A stretch of DNA of 64,000 nt from Liolophura sinensis (GCF_032854445.1 NC_088305.1:27616628-27680627); one strand, 5' to 3'; positions 23,114 to 36,229 are shown, counted from the first letter of the stretch. Notes: generated from the letters alone by a model not told the origin. Made by a program: numbers and translations.

Positions 23114-24834
23114 GCCTGAGAACAACATGTCATTTGTAGTCGTCGACAGGAAATATATTGCATTGGCAATATTTTCATAGCAAAATTTTAGACAAGAACC
23201 AAAAGTTCAGCAGTTCGACACATTCAAAGAACTCATACACACGCAACCTTTAATACCCATCACTATTCAGAAACGGCGCGTATATAGAAGTGTGGGAGTA
23301 CTTTGTTTTGGAAAAGGGGAACCAATAAGAATTTTGCTCTGTTCGATTTATTGTTGTTACAACTGCATTTGCACGCCGAGTCGGAACGTCAAGCTATATT
23401 ACACTACTGCCTCATTAACGCTACGTTGAAGAGACCAAACGTCCCACCCAGTTGGCGCCAACATATGTAGTGCCAGCGTTACTGGTTCTAAGGTCTTGTA
23501 ATACACGGATTAGCTTAAAGACGAACGTTTTAATCATTAGCATATACCATGTAAATGTGGGCCCAACAACGTCCATTGGTGCTACATCATTTGTCTATAC
23601 TTAGTACATATATGTGCCAACCTTTCGCAGGTAATCTGGCTATACGACGCCCAACTCCCGTACAGTTGGTGTAGCATAAAAAGATAATTAAGCATATCGG
23701 AAATGTAAAGGAGACATATCAAGTGACCGAGATATGACACACGTAAATTAAGCAAAGTGGTTATGTTGGAGACATGCATGCATGATGACCGGACGACCTA
23801 CCTGTTGACCCAGAGAGAGCGGATATTCATGTCGGTGCCTAAGTCCCCCGTGGCCGACCAATGGCCGGACAGACAGATCAAAATTGTCATTAGGTATATG
23901 GTGTGGTCACGCTCTATTATACGCGTGAATATGAAAATGTTAATTTGTTTACATTATTCGTTTTGATTGGTGCATGTTTTACGTGGTACTCAGGAATAAT
24001 TTCACTTATACTACGCCGGTCAGTAATAAATGTCAGTAAATGTGGGTGGAAGAAATAGGCCTGTGTTATATTAGGCGTTATGATATCAACGCGTCTAAAA
24101 TGAGAGATACACCCATCGGAACATATTGACGTCACAACACACAGGGTGACGACTCCATATTAAACTAGGGAGTAATTACAGCAGCTCATACCGGAAGTCA
24201 GTTAAACCCTTTAAGCAGACGACAACATGTAATCAGTCTGCTGTGAGTACATCACCTTGTTCGAAAATTGTTCGAAGATTTAAACTCTATAGGACATTTC
24301 ACGACGGGGACGTTGGTGGATGCTCAATTAATCGGTCATAGCCAGCAGGAAACCACCGCACCCTACCAAACATCCTGACGTAAAGCCGCACCATACCGTA
24401 GCCGCCATACAGATTCTATCGCGCAAATGCCTTGGTGAAAGGTAAGACACCACTCAACATCCATCAGAAAGGTGTTTGTGTCCGTGCAATAGGGTCAAAT
24501 AATCGATTGGCTGATAGATCAACTGAAAGGTCACTGAGTACATGCATCCATGCTTTGTCATGGCAATATACATACACGAGTTGACCGTTTCCCGTGGGGT
24601 AACTTGACTAGTCAGTAAACGGATAGAGGGTTAACTGATTCTAGCTCTTGTGCGCACTTCGGTTACGTTCCGAAAATTCCGATAGTAATCTACTTTACCG
24701 TATATAACAACACTGTGAATCCGAGTATTAGAAATGAGATGACGCCTGGACTAAACCGCGTTAACAAAGTGCCGGTACGACTCGTAGTTTGGACTGGCTC
24801 GTCGAATACAAGTTATGAAATAAATTCATAATTT
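23114..24834. other. No firm feature apart from a SINE scrap
   Basis: Unique DNA. Nothing coding recognised. Confidence 0.5.
23960..24030 (-). mobile_element. SINE family A tail, degenerate
   Basis: TTTTGATTGGTGCATGTTTT, GGTACTCAGGAATAATTTCA and CTTATACTACGCCGG. Confidence 0.55.
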
Positions 24835-24945
24835 CATATGATTTTCACCTATTTCATATGATTTGCTCCTATTTCATATGATTTGCAGCTATTTTCATAC
24901 AATTTGCAGCTGTTTCGTATATCATTTGCAGCGATTTCCTACAAT
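24835..24945 (+). repeat. 20-bp short tandem repeat, about 5 copies
   Basis: ATTTCATATGATTTGCTCCT with diverging copies; the later ones end in GCAGCT. Confidence 0.8.
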
Positions 24946-25367
24946 CTAGAGTTTTGTGTTATTCAAATTAATGGCACTTTGGCACCTTGTATATATGACT
25001 GTGGTTATATATAGTACTGTATTCTGCTTATAGACTGGACAAGTCGCACCGGGCTTAAAAATAAATTCTCAGTGGATTTGAACTCATGCCAAGCCGAACG
25101 TATACTATCAGACTGTAAGCGAAGAGTCAGCTGGAGACTTCGTGCTATTTATCGTCGTTGGTTTCAACAGAGGTGTGTCTCGGAGGCAACTTGGGATGTG
25201 TTTAGGTTGATGTATTATAGTGTTTTGACACAAGGGATTAAGTTCTCAGCCCACGAAGGTCATTAGGTTCATCCGTGGCACGTTCACGGCCAAAGGGTCA
25301 GTGAGTGCAGTTTATTTATGAACTCCCCTCAAAACAACTGTTCCCGTTCGCGATATGGAATTTGTTC

Positions 25368-26230
25368 AGTCAATCGACGTATTATCGCGATTTAGAACTT
25401 GTACATTCAATCAACGTATTATCGCGATTTAGAACTTGTACACTCAATCAACGTATTATCGCGATTTAGAACTTGTACATTCAATCAACGTATTATCGCG
25501 ATTTAGAACTTGTACACTCAATCAACGTATTATCGCGATTTAGAACTTGTACACTCAATCAACGTATTATCGCGATTTGGAACTTGTACATTCAATCAAC
25601 GTATTATCGCGATTTAGAACTTGTACATTCAATCAACGTATTATCGCGATTTAGAACTTGTACATTCAATCAACGTATTATCGCGATTTAGAACTTGTAC
25701 ATTCAATCAACGTATTATCACAATTTAGAACTTGTACATTAAATCAACGTATTATCGCGATTTAGAACTTGTACATTCAATCAACGTATTATCGCGATTT
25801 AGAACTTGTACACTCAATCAACGTATTATCGCGATTTAGAACTTGTACATTCAATCAACGTATTATCGCGATTTAGAACTTGTACACTCAATCAACGTAT
25901 TATCGCGATTTAGAACTTGTACATTCAATCAACGTATTATCGCGATTTAGAGCTTGTACAGTCAATCAACGTATTATCGCGATTTAGAACTTGTACATTC
26001 AATCAACGTATTATCGCGATTTAGAACTTGTACACTCAATCAACGTATTATCGCGATTTAGAACTTGTACATTCAATCAACGTATTATCGCGATTTAGAG
26101 CTTGTACAGTCAATCAACGTATTATCGCGATTTAGAACTTGTACACTCAATCAACGTATTATCGCGATTTAGAACTTGTACATTCAATCAACGTATTATC
26201 GCGATTTAGAGCTTGTGCAGTCAATCAGTG
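25368..26230 (+). repeat. 37-bp satellite, about 23 copies
   Basis: Unit CGTATTATCGCGATTTAGAA then CTTGTACATTCAATCAA. Copies are almost identical apart from a few variants (ACATTC/ACACTC, AGAACTT/AGAGCTT, one ATCACAATT). Each unit carries the palindrome TCGCGA. Confidence 0.95.
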
Positions 26231-28398
26231 TACAAGTGTACAATCAAGGAAGGTACAATAATTCCTTGAACAGTCTGTAGTGTTTTGTGATTTGAGATAA
26301 TCTGAAATATTTCAGTCTTCGTTTATGACGAAGTTACTAAATGTGGGTACTAGGCTACATATCACTTTTATAAAATGTGCAGCGACGTTAATTTACAGTA
26401 CAGTTAAAGAGGTGCTTCAAATATAGCAAGCGCTCTGATAATCTTTCCCACTTTAAAGAATTTGGACTATTGTTACGAACCCCATCTTTAAATATTGTAT
26501 GATATTTTTTTATTTTTTTGTTTGTCAGTGTCTACATTTTTCTCTGTGTACGTTATAGCCTGCACAGTAATCCAGTCTAGCGTTCTAGAGGTTTCGGCGT
26601 TAATGACTAGAGTGTACATGCCGGAATTATGTATCGGTGCTGTAAACATGTTTACGATCAAACCATCCAGAATTTTCTTTACATTAATCTATAAATATGC
26701 GCCTTGGAGTTTTGAAGCTCGCAATCATTTACTCAAGTCCACTTGAGGGCAGTCATATTTAGTGTCATCCACTGTGAATAATTTTGCTGGGTTTGGAGAT
26801 ATCAGCTTTCACTCCATTCCTCATTCGTCATTTGTACCCTGTTTTCTGAACAGAGCACATCGTGTGCTTGTGTTTCGCCACTTGCTATTATTGAGATATT
26901 GAATGTATTTCACTGAGATATAACATGTATCTTGGAGCTTGTATCACTCATTGTCCCTTTGTGCGATTACGTACATTTTGTGACTTTGTGTTATATAGTG
27001 AAACATACAGCTCGGCATAACGGACGTTACTGTCAACCGGTCCACCATGAGAAGTTACACATTCACAGACAGAGTTGGACCCCTCGGACTGTCATCCGTA
27101 GATCAAGGGATTCATCATATATATATATATATATTGTCAGTTGTGTTATTTTTCAATTTTGTTTAGATGTATGTATTGAGCTCATTCAACAGTCTTCACA
27201 TTTCTTTGTTCGACCTTGTGCAACGTCGATCGATGAACTGAGAGTTAAACAAGCCAGTTGTTTCTCATGTTTACTCTCCTACATTGGTACCCTTACACTG
27301 TGGAAGTAGAATACAGACTTGTGTCATAAACGTCAAGAAAAAAAAATGGTCACATTTTATGGATGACATGGAGAGCAATCCACACATTGTCAGGAAACTT
27401 TATTCTTTAGGATACTGGTTAGATAAAATTGTCCGGGTATCTTTTTTTCTTGAGTTTATATCAGAAAAACTGATATAAAATGTTTCAGTGCCAAGATAAT
27501 CTTTTGGGGTTTACACTCCAAGAATTATTCTGTTAATTCTAACCGTTAATTCGGTTAATTTTAACCGAATATTTAATTTTTGCAGAATGCATTGCAGCAT
27601 CACTTAGGCAACAGACTTTTTATAAAATGAACAGATTATTTGATTTCATGTTGTCATGAAATTGCTTTATTCTAATACCCCAGTCTTCATGCACGATGTT
27701 GGAGCGTTAAACCATATGTACCGTTAAGCTATAACCATTCTTTCATTCTAATACCACAGCATTTATGTATACACAAAAGAAACCTGCAAGTCAAGAAATT
27801 AATTCTTGATTTGAATAGTGATGTCATTCATTCTCCGAGAGCATTCCTCGCGCCTTTCCATCATCATAAAAGACTGCCGACTGGTTCTCTTTGCATGAAT
27901 TCATCTTACTTTATACACTTTCTTATTTCTTTGGTGGTTTGTGTTGAACGTTGTTACGAACTTTTAATTGAAATGAAACGCCCATTTTACTTGATATATT
28001 TAGTATTTATGCAAATGCCTGCGTTGCCGCCTACACTCCACAAAAACAGTTATAGCTCACGAGAAATTTCCAAATAATTATTTACCTCAAAAATATTTCA
28101 CTCATTCGATGGCACGGACTAAACCACACCCTTTTTGATTTAGAACCGTCGCTAAAATGTTGAGAATTGATACTTTAAGTATTTGCATATTGCGTGAGAT
28201 CCAGTAATTTTTTTTAGAAAAGAAACCTGCCTTCTCGTTGGCGTCCAATGTAAGTAGTAAAGTTAAGTTTAAGTTAAGTAAGCTAAGTAGTTTAATGAAT
28301 CATCAAACGTAAAACCAATGAACGCGTGGGTTTAAGCACGTATATCCATCGACAAGTTTTTAGCCCATATACTTTTGTGTGGGTTCTTTATAAAAGCA
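26231..28398. other. No firm feature
   Basis: AT-rich with short frames; the 125-codon frame at 26932-27309 includes a TATATA run and has no domain. A lone MITE-family-3-like end lies at 27514. Confidence 0.5.
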
Positions 28399-28618
28399 CG
28401 TAATGACCCAGGAGTCTCTCACCAATGCGGTCGTTGTGAGTTCAAGTCCAGCTCACGCTGACTTCCTCGCCGGCCGTACGTGGGAAGGCCTGCCAACAAC
28501 CTGCGGATGGTTTCCCCCGGGCTCTGCCCGGTTTCCACCCACCATAATGCTGGCCGCCGTCGTATAAGTGAAATATTCTTGAGTACGGTGTAAAACACCA
28601 ATCAAATAAATAAATAAA
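28399..28618 (+). mobile_element. SINE family A, 5'-truncated, with intact target duplication
   Basis: AATGACCCAGGAGTCTCTCA to the AAATAAATAAATAA tail. The 12-bp duplication TTTATAAAAGCA flanks it at 28387-28398 and 28619-28630, proving LINE-style retrotransposition and a fairly young age. Confidence 0.92.
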
Positions 28619-28786
28619 TTTATAAAAGCAACTGACTTTCTTCCTACGCTCTGTGTGTAGCTATAATGGTAAATGTAATCCTAAATCTCTAAACCCTCGA
28701 TCTGATCTGATGCAATTTAATTTCTGCCTTTGTGCGCATGGCTGGGTTTATAAATACGTCCATGACATTCAATAAACGCCAGCAAA

Positions 28787-28852
28787 ACGCTGGCCTTCAT
28801 CGTATAAGTGAATTATTTCTGAGTACACCAATCAAATAAATGAATAAATAAC
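28787..28852 (+). mobile_element. SINE family A tail fragment
   Basis: CTGGCCTTCATCGTATAAGT to CACCAATCAAATAAATGAA. Confidence 0.65.
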
Positions 28853-28869
28853 TTTGACAGCCATACTTT

Positions 28870-28956
28870 TAGCGGGCCATTGTCGAGTGGCTAAGGTGTT
28901 TGCCTTTCAATCGCTATAGAACACACGAGGTGCTGGTTCAAACCTGGTAATGGACA
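28870..28956 (+). other. tRNA-like segment (probably an orphan SINE head)
   Basis: GCGGGCCATTGTCGAGTGGC then TAAGG resembles a tRNA A box; GGTTCAAACC 50 bp later is a B box. It has no clean acceptor stem, so it is not called as a tRNA gene. Confidence 0.35.
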
Positions 28957-29283
28957 CGGAATTTGTCGACTTCATCGCTATCGCTGTGCGAGGGGCCTTG
29001 GGAACAACGCTCGAATAGGTGTTGACTCAGTCCATATAGCCCAACGCACTCGGGTAACATTTCTTGTCGAAGAGAGGATTCCCTGGTCTCAAATGACGCT
29101 GAACATCGATTTCCGCTGACGTTCAACGTTTGTTGTCCGTTTTTGAAAGGTGCAGTAGCAGATTGTATACACCATTTTGCCTATAGGCATTTAACATTTC
29201 CTGGTACGCTGACTAATTTCTGTAGAAATCAATAATCGCATAATCCAGATTCTGACTTAGTTTTAACTTTTGGTATTATTACA

Positions 29284-29412
29284 GGGGTCGGTTCAAGAAG
29301 AGTACTTAGTGTTAAGATGCCCTTAGCTAAGTGCACTTTATATTTTTAGAACGTACGTTGTCATGGTAGTTAACGGCTTACTTTGCTAAGTGAGCTTCAC
29401 GAAAGCGGCCCC
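29284..29412. mobile_element. Small MITE, copy 1 (~129 bp)
   Basis: Starts GGGGTCGGTTCAAGAAG and ends CTTCACGAAAGCGGCCCC, inverted repeats of each other. The interior has paired CTTAGTG/GCTAAGTG segments. Confidence 0.75.
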
Positions 29413-29667
29413 TGCTCTTAGATTTAAACTTAATCTGTAATTTTGAAGTCAGCATGTTATGGACGCAGGAAACCAGAAACCGCGTACTTTGGTAAGTCAC
29501 GAATTTTCCGGTCTATGACGTGGAAGATAGGTAGTGTTATTAGTATTCTCTCGTGTGGTACATAGACCTGCACGCCATACTGAAGGATTAAAATTAAGTG
29601 GTCTTCGACGAACGTAAAACCCGCCCAGTGCACACGGACAATATTTGAGATTTCTTGATCATGGATA

Positions 29668-29792
29668 GTGAGGGGGCTCTGTGGCTCAGTTGGTTAGCGC
29701 ACTAGCACAGCGTAATGACCCAGGAGCCTCTCACCAATGCGGTCGCTGTGAGTTCAAGTCCAGTTTTGCTGACTTCCATTCCTGTGTGGGGT
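29668..29792 (+). mobile_element. SINE family A head only
   Basis: GGGGCTCTGTGGCTCAGTTG and GTTAGCGCACTAGCACAGC are the best-preserved tRNA-like head here, followed by B box GAGTTCAAGTCCAG. The sequence departs from the SINE after CTGACTTCC. Confidence 0.85.
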
Positions 29793-29949
29793 AACAGCAG
29801 CAAGAATTTCTGACTCTTGAAAATTGGATGCAAAACTTCGGATCGTTTACTTTTCTTCAACAAAAAATCCAGACACAATGAACCAAGAACACATGTCAAG
29901 ATCTTGGCTGAAAAAGCTTGGTGATCCTGCCATGGGGCCAGTGCTCCTA

Positions 29950-30130
29950 TACATCAAGTCATAAATTGCAACAGCTTAAAAAAAAACTCCGTATAGGACC
30001 TAAATTCTGGTTGTTACATTGTTCTCCCATAAAGAAACAATGTACACATTTTAACTGGCTAGAGCAAAATTTTTTAATTGTGGCTGTGCTTGAACTTTTA
30101 ACTTAGTCTTAAGACGTTTGTTAAATACGA
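29950..30130. mobile_element. Truncated relative of the 5.55-kb foldback element
   Basis: AAGTCATAAATTGCAACAGC matches the left interior (AAGTCATAAATTGCAACTGT at 5577) and ACTTAGTCTTAAGACGTTTG then TTAAAT matches the right end. Confidence 0.55.
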
Positions 30131-31415
30131 GCCTGGTGCCCGAGATCACAAAGCGATCTCAAACTTAAGTCAAAATTTAAAACCGCTTCAAAATTCTTAT
30201 TTCTTATGTAACACGGTCTGTGTGTAAGAAGAGCAGATTGGACAGAACTGAAGGTTTCCGGAAGTACACGAAAACACCTGACAGGCCTTCAACTGGAAAT
30301 CCTGCGCGACTTTCCGGAAACGCATTTGGTTCACCCAGAACGAACTCGTCAGGAAAATTGGCTTGTTTACCAACATTAATTGCCTACTGCAGACTGGAGC
30401 GCCTTTGATAAAGACCTATAAATAATCGACCAGTCACCTTCTGTCGTGGTGACTCACCTCACGAAACAGACCCTGCCATTCATCATCAGGATCATTTGGA
30501 TGACAAACAGTCTTCGTAATCCCTGCAGCCACTTATATCCCCGTACGCCATTAATGGTTCGGCCCCATGCGCAACTGAGATACCGACCGTTTTGTAGAAT
30601 CGCATATACAATACCTCGCACCAGTGTACTTAAGAACGGAATTGGATTCTGTTGATAGAGACCGAAAACGCTCCACTGTTTGACAAGTTGATTGACCTGG
30701 TAATTAATAGCCAGGATCATTAATACCTAATTACAAAGTCAGCGACAATTTGGTCGGTGTGACCCTCCATATCAATGTCATCGTCAGTGCTCTCTATACC
30801 TGACTCTCGCCGCCGTCGTGGGTTGTATAGCTTTGTGAGTTCAAATTCTCTTCTAGGCAAGCAGATTTTTTCTTCTTATTCATATTTCTGGAAGAAAGGT
30901 ACGAGACATGTTAGGTCGTCAGCGAGAATTCGCAGTGCCAGTACCTGTAAATTAACTTTCCCTACCATCGTCCACACTGCGACCACCTTTCATTAAAGAC
31001 GCTTTACCGGAGATTTTGGGCCAAAAATCTCATATTTCTCTATTTGTCTAGAACAACTCAAATTATTGCCTTTCAGTAAATATAAATTGTACTTGTACTA
31101 CTTAAAATGACTCCAAAGTTTGAATGAGTTATAAAAAGGCGCGCATTACAAATTTTACGAATATTTGCCCTTTTCTTAGGACATGCGTTAATTTCCTCTT
31201 AGTCTTGATACGGAGGTATCCCATAAAAATCCAGTCTGGTAGTGGACAGATTAAAAAGTTGAAAACATGGTAACAATTAAACCGCATAGCTAGAACACGA
31301 CCCCGTGGCGGAATTTTCATTTGTTTACTGGCTTATACATTTGTTTATTGGCTTACATACATGCAGTTTGTATGTAAAGCTGAACGGAAGCTGATGTGGT
31401 TGGCAGACAATCAAA

Positions 31416-31541
31416 GGCCGGTTTCATGAAGCATACTTAGTGCTAAGTGGCCCTTAGCCAAGTGCAGTTTATATTTCTATAACATGCGTCATCATGGTAT
31501 TTAAGGGCAAACTTAGCTAGGTGAGCTTCGTGAAACCGGCC
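31416..31541. mobile_element. Small MITE, copy 2 (126 bp)
   Basis: Starts GGCCGGTTTCATGAAGC and ends GCTTCGTGAAACCGGCC, a 17-bp terminal inverted repeat with one mismatch. Collinear with the copy at 29284. A one-ended relative is at about 55728-55762. Confidence 0.85.
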
Positions 31542-34500
31542 ACAGAACATCTGTTGGGCGACACACGACATGCGCTATTATTACCTGTAGTATGCTGAAC
31601 GTTGTTCTAAACTACTATGCACCAGAATTGATTGAGAAATTGTTTTCCGAAGACATACGATGCGAAAGGCTTCAATCACTCCCAGCCGCTTCCCGCAGTT
31701 TGACAAGGTTGTGGAATAGTTATGCCATTTTTTCTCGTTTCAGTAAAACTGAGCACGTGCGTGTCAAACAAACCAGTGAACATAAACTTCATTTCGTTTA
31801 GATAATTTCCTCTTTGATATTACTATGTGCGTGAATTTATTTCATGCCTCAGTGACATTATTATGGTTTATATATCTGTCATTATTTTGCGAATACTGTT
31901 TGCAAAAAGTGACTTAAAGGAACCCCGGAGTTCACGATGGCTAAGTAGTTTAACGTGTTCTTCCACAAGACGACTAGCTGGCACTTGTCCATTGCGGTAT
32001 CGTGTTTGCTTATTAGAGGTTCAGCTGAGGATTTTAAGGGGTAATGCATCACGTGCGTAACTTCGCGGTCATTGATTCCTGCCAGGGCTGTTCAGTGGAT
32101 AAAGACTTTATCGGCCTGAGTTGATTTCAAATAAGATCCAGCCAACAGCTGCATAAGGGCTTTAAGGAATTCCAAACTAGAAAGACTGTCCCTCTTACGG
32201 GTGTTCGCCATTTTAAAACAAAAATATTTAAAGTGAGGCCTAAATTTCCCTGCAGAGTATGTGCTGCAGCGAAGACATTAGTTTAAGGATTAACACATGC
32301 GCTGTAGAGAAGAATGAGAAAGTAGTCCCGCGGAAATAAAATAGTTGTCTCCTTAATTCAAAATGTCTTCGATTTAGACACGAGACGCTCCTTCGCGCAA
32401 GCAGCTAATAAAGTATTGCTCTTCAAACGAGATTGGAAATCTATCGGACAAGTGAGATAATTCAGAGATCAGCAGATAGACAATTACTCCTGAGATCGTG
32501 AGAAGAAAAGCAATAAGAACAATTTAGAGGCTGTGAACATGTGCAGTCGTACGGTCCATTGATCTGTATAGGAAAACATTCACCACACGTTATTAAAGAT
32601 AACGAAATCGATCTGTCAGGCATTTTTGAGGAATTAACATCAAGACATGGTCAGCTGCTTGGGATAGAGGGTTGGAAGGTTAACGAAGTCACTAAACAAA
32701 TCCGAGGTCTCGGTGACCCGGTCTGGACGTGCGTACTGGACTAAGCACTTTTCTGGACACCAGATCTAAGGCATATGTGTGTTATAAACCTGTTCCCTTA
32801 TAAGAGTCATACCGCGTTATACAGTTAATACATTTCTGTTTGGAAATAAAAACGGTTTCACAAATATATACCGTTATAGCTGCAAATTATTGAATACATT
32901 GTATCTTCTGTGCTATATGCAGATAGGAAGCATTCCAGGCCTACTTTTACTATGAAACGTTTTGGTGGAAAACGCCTTCATTTGTAATCATCCTTCGGTA
33001 GTAGGAGATACTGTAGAACTGAAAGGTGATCAAATGGATACATATGGAAAGCCAAAAATACGAACGTTTAATATAGGCACCGTACATCGCATCTGTACCG
33101 AAATTTTACCTCAAACAATGTCGATATTATATCGTCACAAATGAACTGTTGTCAGAAAAGGTACTGTCATGCGTCGTACTTACAGCACCAAACCCCTTTC
33201 TTACTGTGTTCCAGATGAAACATTTTGGCCTGTGCACATTTGTAATTTAGATTCACACATGGAGCCTTCTGTTAAGTTAATACTTTGGATGATTTATTAC
33301 TTTATTGGGGGTTTTAGGTTTCGCGTATATCAATCCTTGTACTTCGGTCTCTCATTTATGGAAGGCTTTTCCATAATAATGCACCTTCATTTTATCAAGA
33401 TAGACACTTCACGTGTATGGGTATATGGAATGGTATATAAACTTACAACAACATATGTTGAGCCTGGCTGGTCTTACTGCAGATGCCAAAATGGCGTGTA
33501 TATCTGCATGTCACACGTGAGAAAGTTCGACAGTAACTTCCCCTGGGCAATCCGGTTTTCTCTGCCAGTGCATAATGTGGACAGTACTGAGTTAGCGATA
33601 AATGGCAATCAGTGAACCAGTCAATCTATCGTTCCTGTATGAAGTGAATCCACTTTATCATATCTCATCAGTTAGATTCAAATCAAAAATTGCAGGACCC
33701 ATTTTCAGAACAATTTAAAATACCAGTCCCCAGAAGGATATATAAGAAATAATACATGTAACAAATGAGGCTAAGCTACACAGATAGAATTAAGCAGTCA
33801 TCAGTTTTCAAAGATACAAGTATAAAGGAGTTAATCCACAGTCACTTTTGATTTATTCTCAGTTTAAACATTAGCGAAGTATACATAAGCGACAAGTTTA
33901 AAATCATTCTAGTTTATGTTCCAAATTTCAGATCAGATTGTGGTAGATTCGTGTCTAAACGTGATGAATAATAAGTTTTCTTCACCCACAAACCTTACAA
34001 TCGTCATTGTAATGTTGTGACAATCTACAGAGTATTTGTATTTTTGTTTACATTGGTAAGATTTTAATCTACCTCCAACAATAGAAAGCTCTCCTTATGT
34101 AATCGTACTTCGCAATGATTGGGTAATAATAGACTAGCTTCACTTCATATCACTTCATCAAAATACAGATAACAAAGTTGTACAGGCGTGTTCCGTTAAT
34201 CTTTGGTTCATCCATGTCAAAAGACGGCACACCAAAACAGTACAATCATATATTTGTTTCAGCTGTCATATATTCGGGACAAAAAAGTATATCACGTCTA
34301 CAACATATTTTAAAGTTGTTCATTATATATCGAATCTGCGCTGTGGTATGACGGTTAATAACCTAATATCATACTATATGGCCCAAACAGTCTTCCGTAG
34401 ATATATACGGAGCCGTGTGTCTCATGCGTTAAAGCTTCCCTGACATTATAGAGCTATTGAGCTGAGTTGTCTGAATCCCTTACATGCACTCAAAATAGTT

Positions 34501-34856
34501 TAATTAAATAGCCACGTCTTTGGCAGGTTCCGTTTCCCAAGACAAGACGTTATTTGCAGCAAACTAAGACATCGAGACAAGTTCCTCAAGCAAAACATTC
34601 TAATTTGGCAGCGTTGGCATCTAATCTAATTTCTTACGTCGATCGGCAATCAAAAGAATTCCCACCTAGCTGCTCCAAGCAACAAAATACCCCTAGCTTT
34701 AATCACGCGAGTACAGATTACGACAAGAATGTATAATCCAATATCGACATCGTTGTTCGTTGCCCAACATTGCATATGCGCATACTTGACAACATCGCCA
34801 AGACCTATGTGGCAACGTTACCAACACACACCGATTAACTTGTGGAGCCACCCGGC
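31542..34856. other. No firm feature
   Basis: Includes a 148-codon frame (33169-33615) and a 67-codon frame (32541-32744) of ordinary amino-acid composition but no recognised motif or agreeing splice sites. Confidence 0.4.
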
Positions 34857-35222
34857 CTAGTTCTTGTGTTCTAGCACAGCACAATGCTCCTAGGAGCCTC
34901 TTACCAATGTGGCAGGTCTGCCAGCAACCTGCGGATGATAGTCGGTTTCCATCGGGCACTGCCCGGTTTCCTATCACCGTAATTTATTTATTTATTTATT
35001 TATTAGATTGGTGTTTACGCCGTACTCAAGAATATTTCACTTATACGACGGCGGTGGGAAACCGGGCACAGCCCAGCGGAAACCCACGACCATCTGCAGG
35101 TTGCTCACAGACCTTCCCACGCACGGCCGGAGAGGAAGCCAGCATGAGCTGAACTTGAGCTCAGAGTGACCGCATTGACCACCATAATGCTTACCGCCAT
35201 GGTATAAGTGAACTATTATTGA
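34857..35222. mobile_element. Tail-to-tail family A SINE cluster
   Basis: 34857-34982 is plus (CAGGTCTGCCAGCAACCTGC to ATCACCGTAAT), 34983-35178 is minus starting with the ATTTATTTATTT tail complement, and 35179-35222 is a plus fragment (CACCATAATGCTTACCGCCA). Two heads face outward, so transcripts could form a hairpin. Confidence 0.8.
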
Positions 35223-35852
35223 ATGTCATCTAATTTAAACAGTTTCCAACTTTGTCATTAAATGCCATAAGCATGAAAACTAGACAGTATTCGGAGGGTA
35301 GAAGTCTCATCCAAAGCGAAATGTCTTACACATGCGCAAGATTTGCCTCCGAACTGAAGTGTGAAGGAGCACTGATTGAAGAATACCGTCATAGAGACAT
35401 ATTAGGTTGTTAATACACTATAAATTTCTGCATTGTTATTTTTTATCTAGATAAAATATATCACAATTTTGTTTGTTTTGAACAGAACTGTAAATTTTTG
35501 GCCAGTGTTATTACTCGCTCCTTGGAGGTTACCACCGTAAAAAAATGTTATGACTTTCAACAACCATAGCTCCAGAAAATGGTGGTCATGCTAGGTTGAT
35601 TTTTTGATATGTGGTAGAGAAAAGCCCAAGCTGCATGTGTTGGTATGGCATGGTAAAGTTAAGGCATATAAATTTTTGAGGTTTGTACTTGACAATTGCG
35701 CTCGTGTACCTAAATTTCAACGCTGCAGACAAAGGGGCAATACTCTGCATGTATGTCATGTCTGCCAATGGAAAATCGTTTAAAAAAATTTCCTGGGTCC
35801 GATTCAGACTCGGATCACGACGTAAATCAACGGAATTTGCTTTGGACCAAGG

Positions 35853-36090
35853 TATGGTCTGCGTAGCCTAGTGGTTAGCATGCAAGCGCAGTGCAATACC
35901 CCAAAACTTCTAACCAATGTGATCACTGTGAGTTCAAGGCAAGCTCATGTTGGCTTCCTTTCTGGTCGCTCGTGGAAATGTCTTCCAGCAACTTGTTAAT
36001 TGTAGTGGGTTTTTCCCGGAATCAGTTCTACCGTTGTGGAGGTGAAGTATTCTTGAGTATGGCGTAAAGCCACAAAGAAATAAATAAATC
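35853..36090 (+). mobile_element. SINE family A, near full length, diverged
   Basis: Head GTCTGCGTAGCCTAGTGGTT (A box), B box GAGTTCAAGGC, tail GAGTATGGCGTAAAGCCACA and AAATAAATAAAT. Confidence 0.75.
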
Positions 36091-36229
36091 AAAATCGCTG
36101 AATAACTTTTTTCACATGAGGTGGGGAGGGGTCATAGAGACAAACATTTGGTTTGAGGACCATTTCTTCGTGATGGTAGCTATATACTTTTAGAAGAGAA
36201 CACCACTGAAAAACAGAAGAAAAAAATCG

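Noticed and set aside
25368-26230. CRISPR array
   Set aside because: The whole 37-bp unit repeats; no variable spacers and a eukaryotic context.
29671-29764. Genuine tRNA gene
   Set aside because: A and B boxes are good, but the segment continues as a family A SINE and lacks a proper acceptor stem.
30454-30720. 88-codon minus-strand frame
   Set aside because: Hydrophobic/basic mix without motif; likely chance.
32541-32744. 67-codon frame with protein-like C-terminal half (FEELTSRHGQLLGIEGWKVN)
   Set aside because: No family recognised, no neighbours in phase; too short to support alone.
33169-33615. 148-codon plus-strand frame, the longest non-repetitive one
   Set aside because: No recognised domain, no convincing start context and no matching splice sites; a YCRCQNGVYIC stretch hinted at a cysteine module but has no partners nearby.
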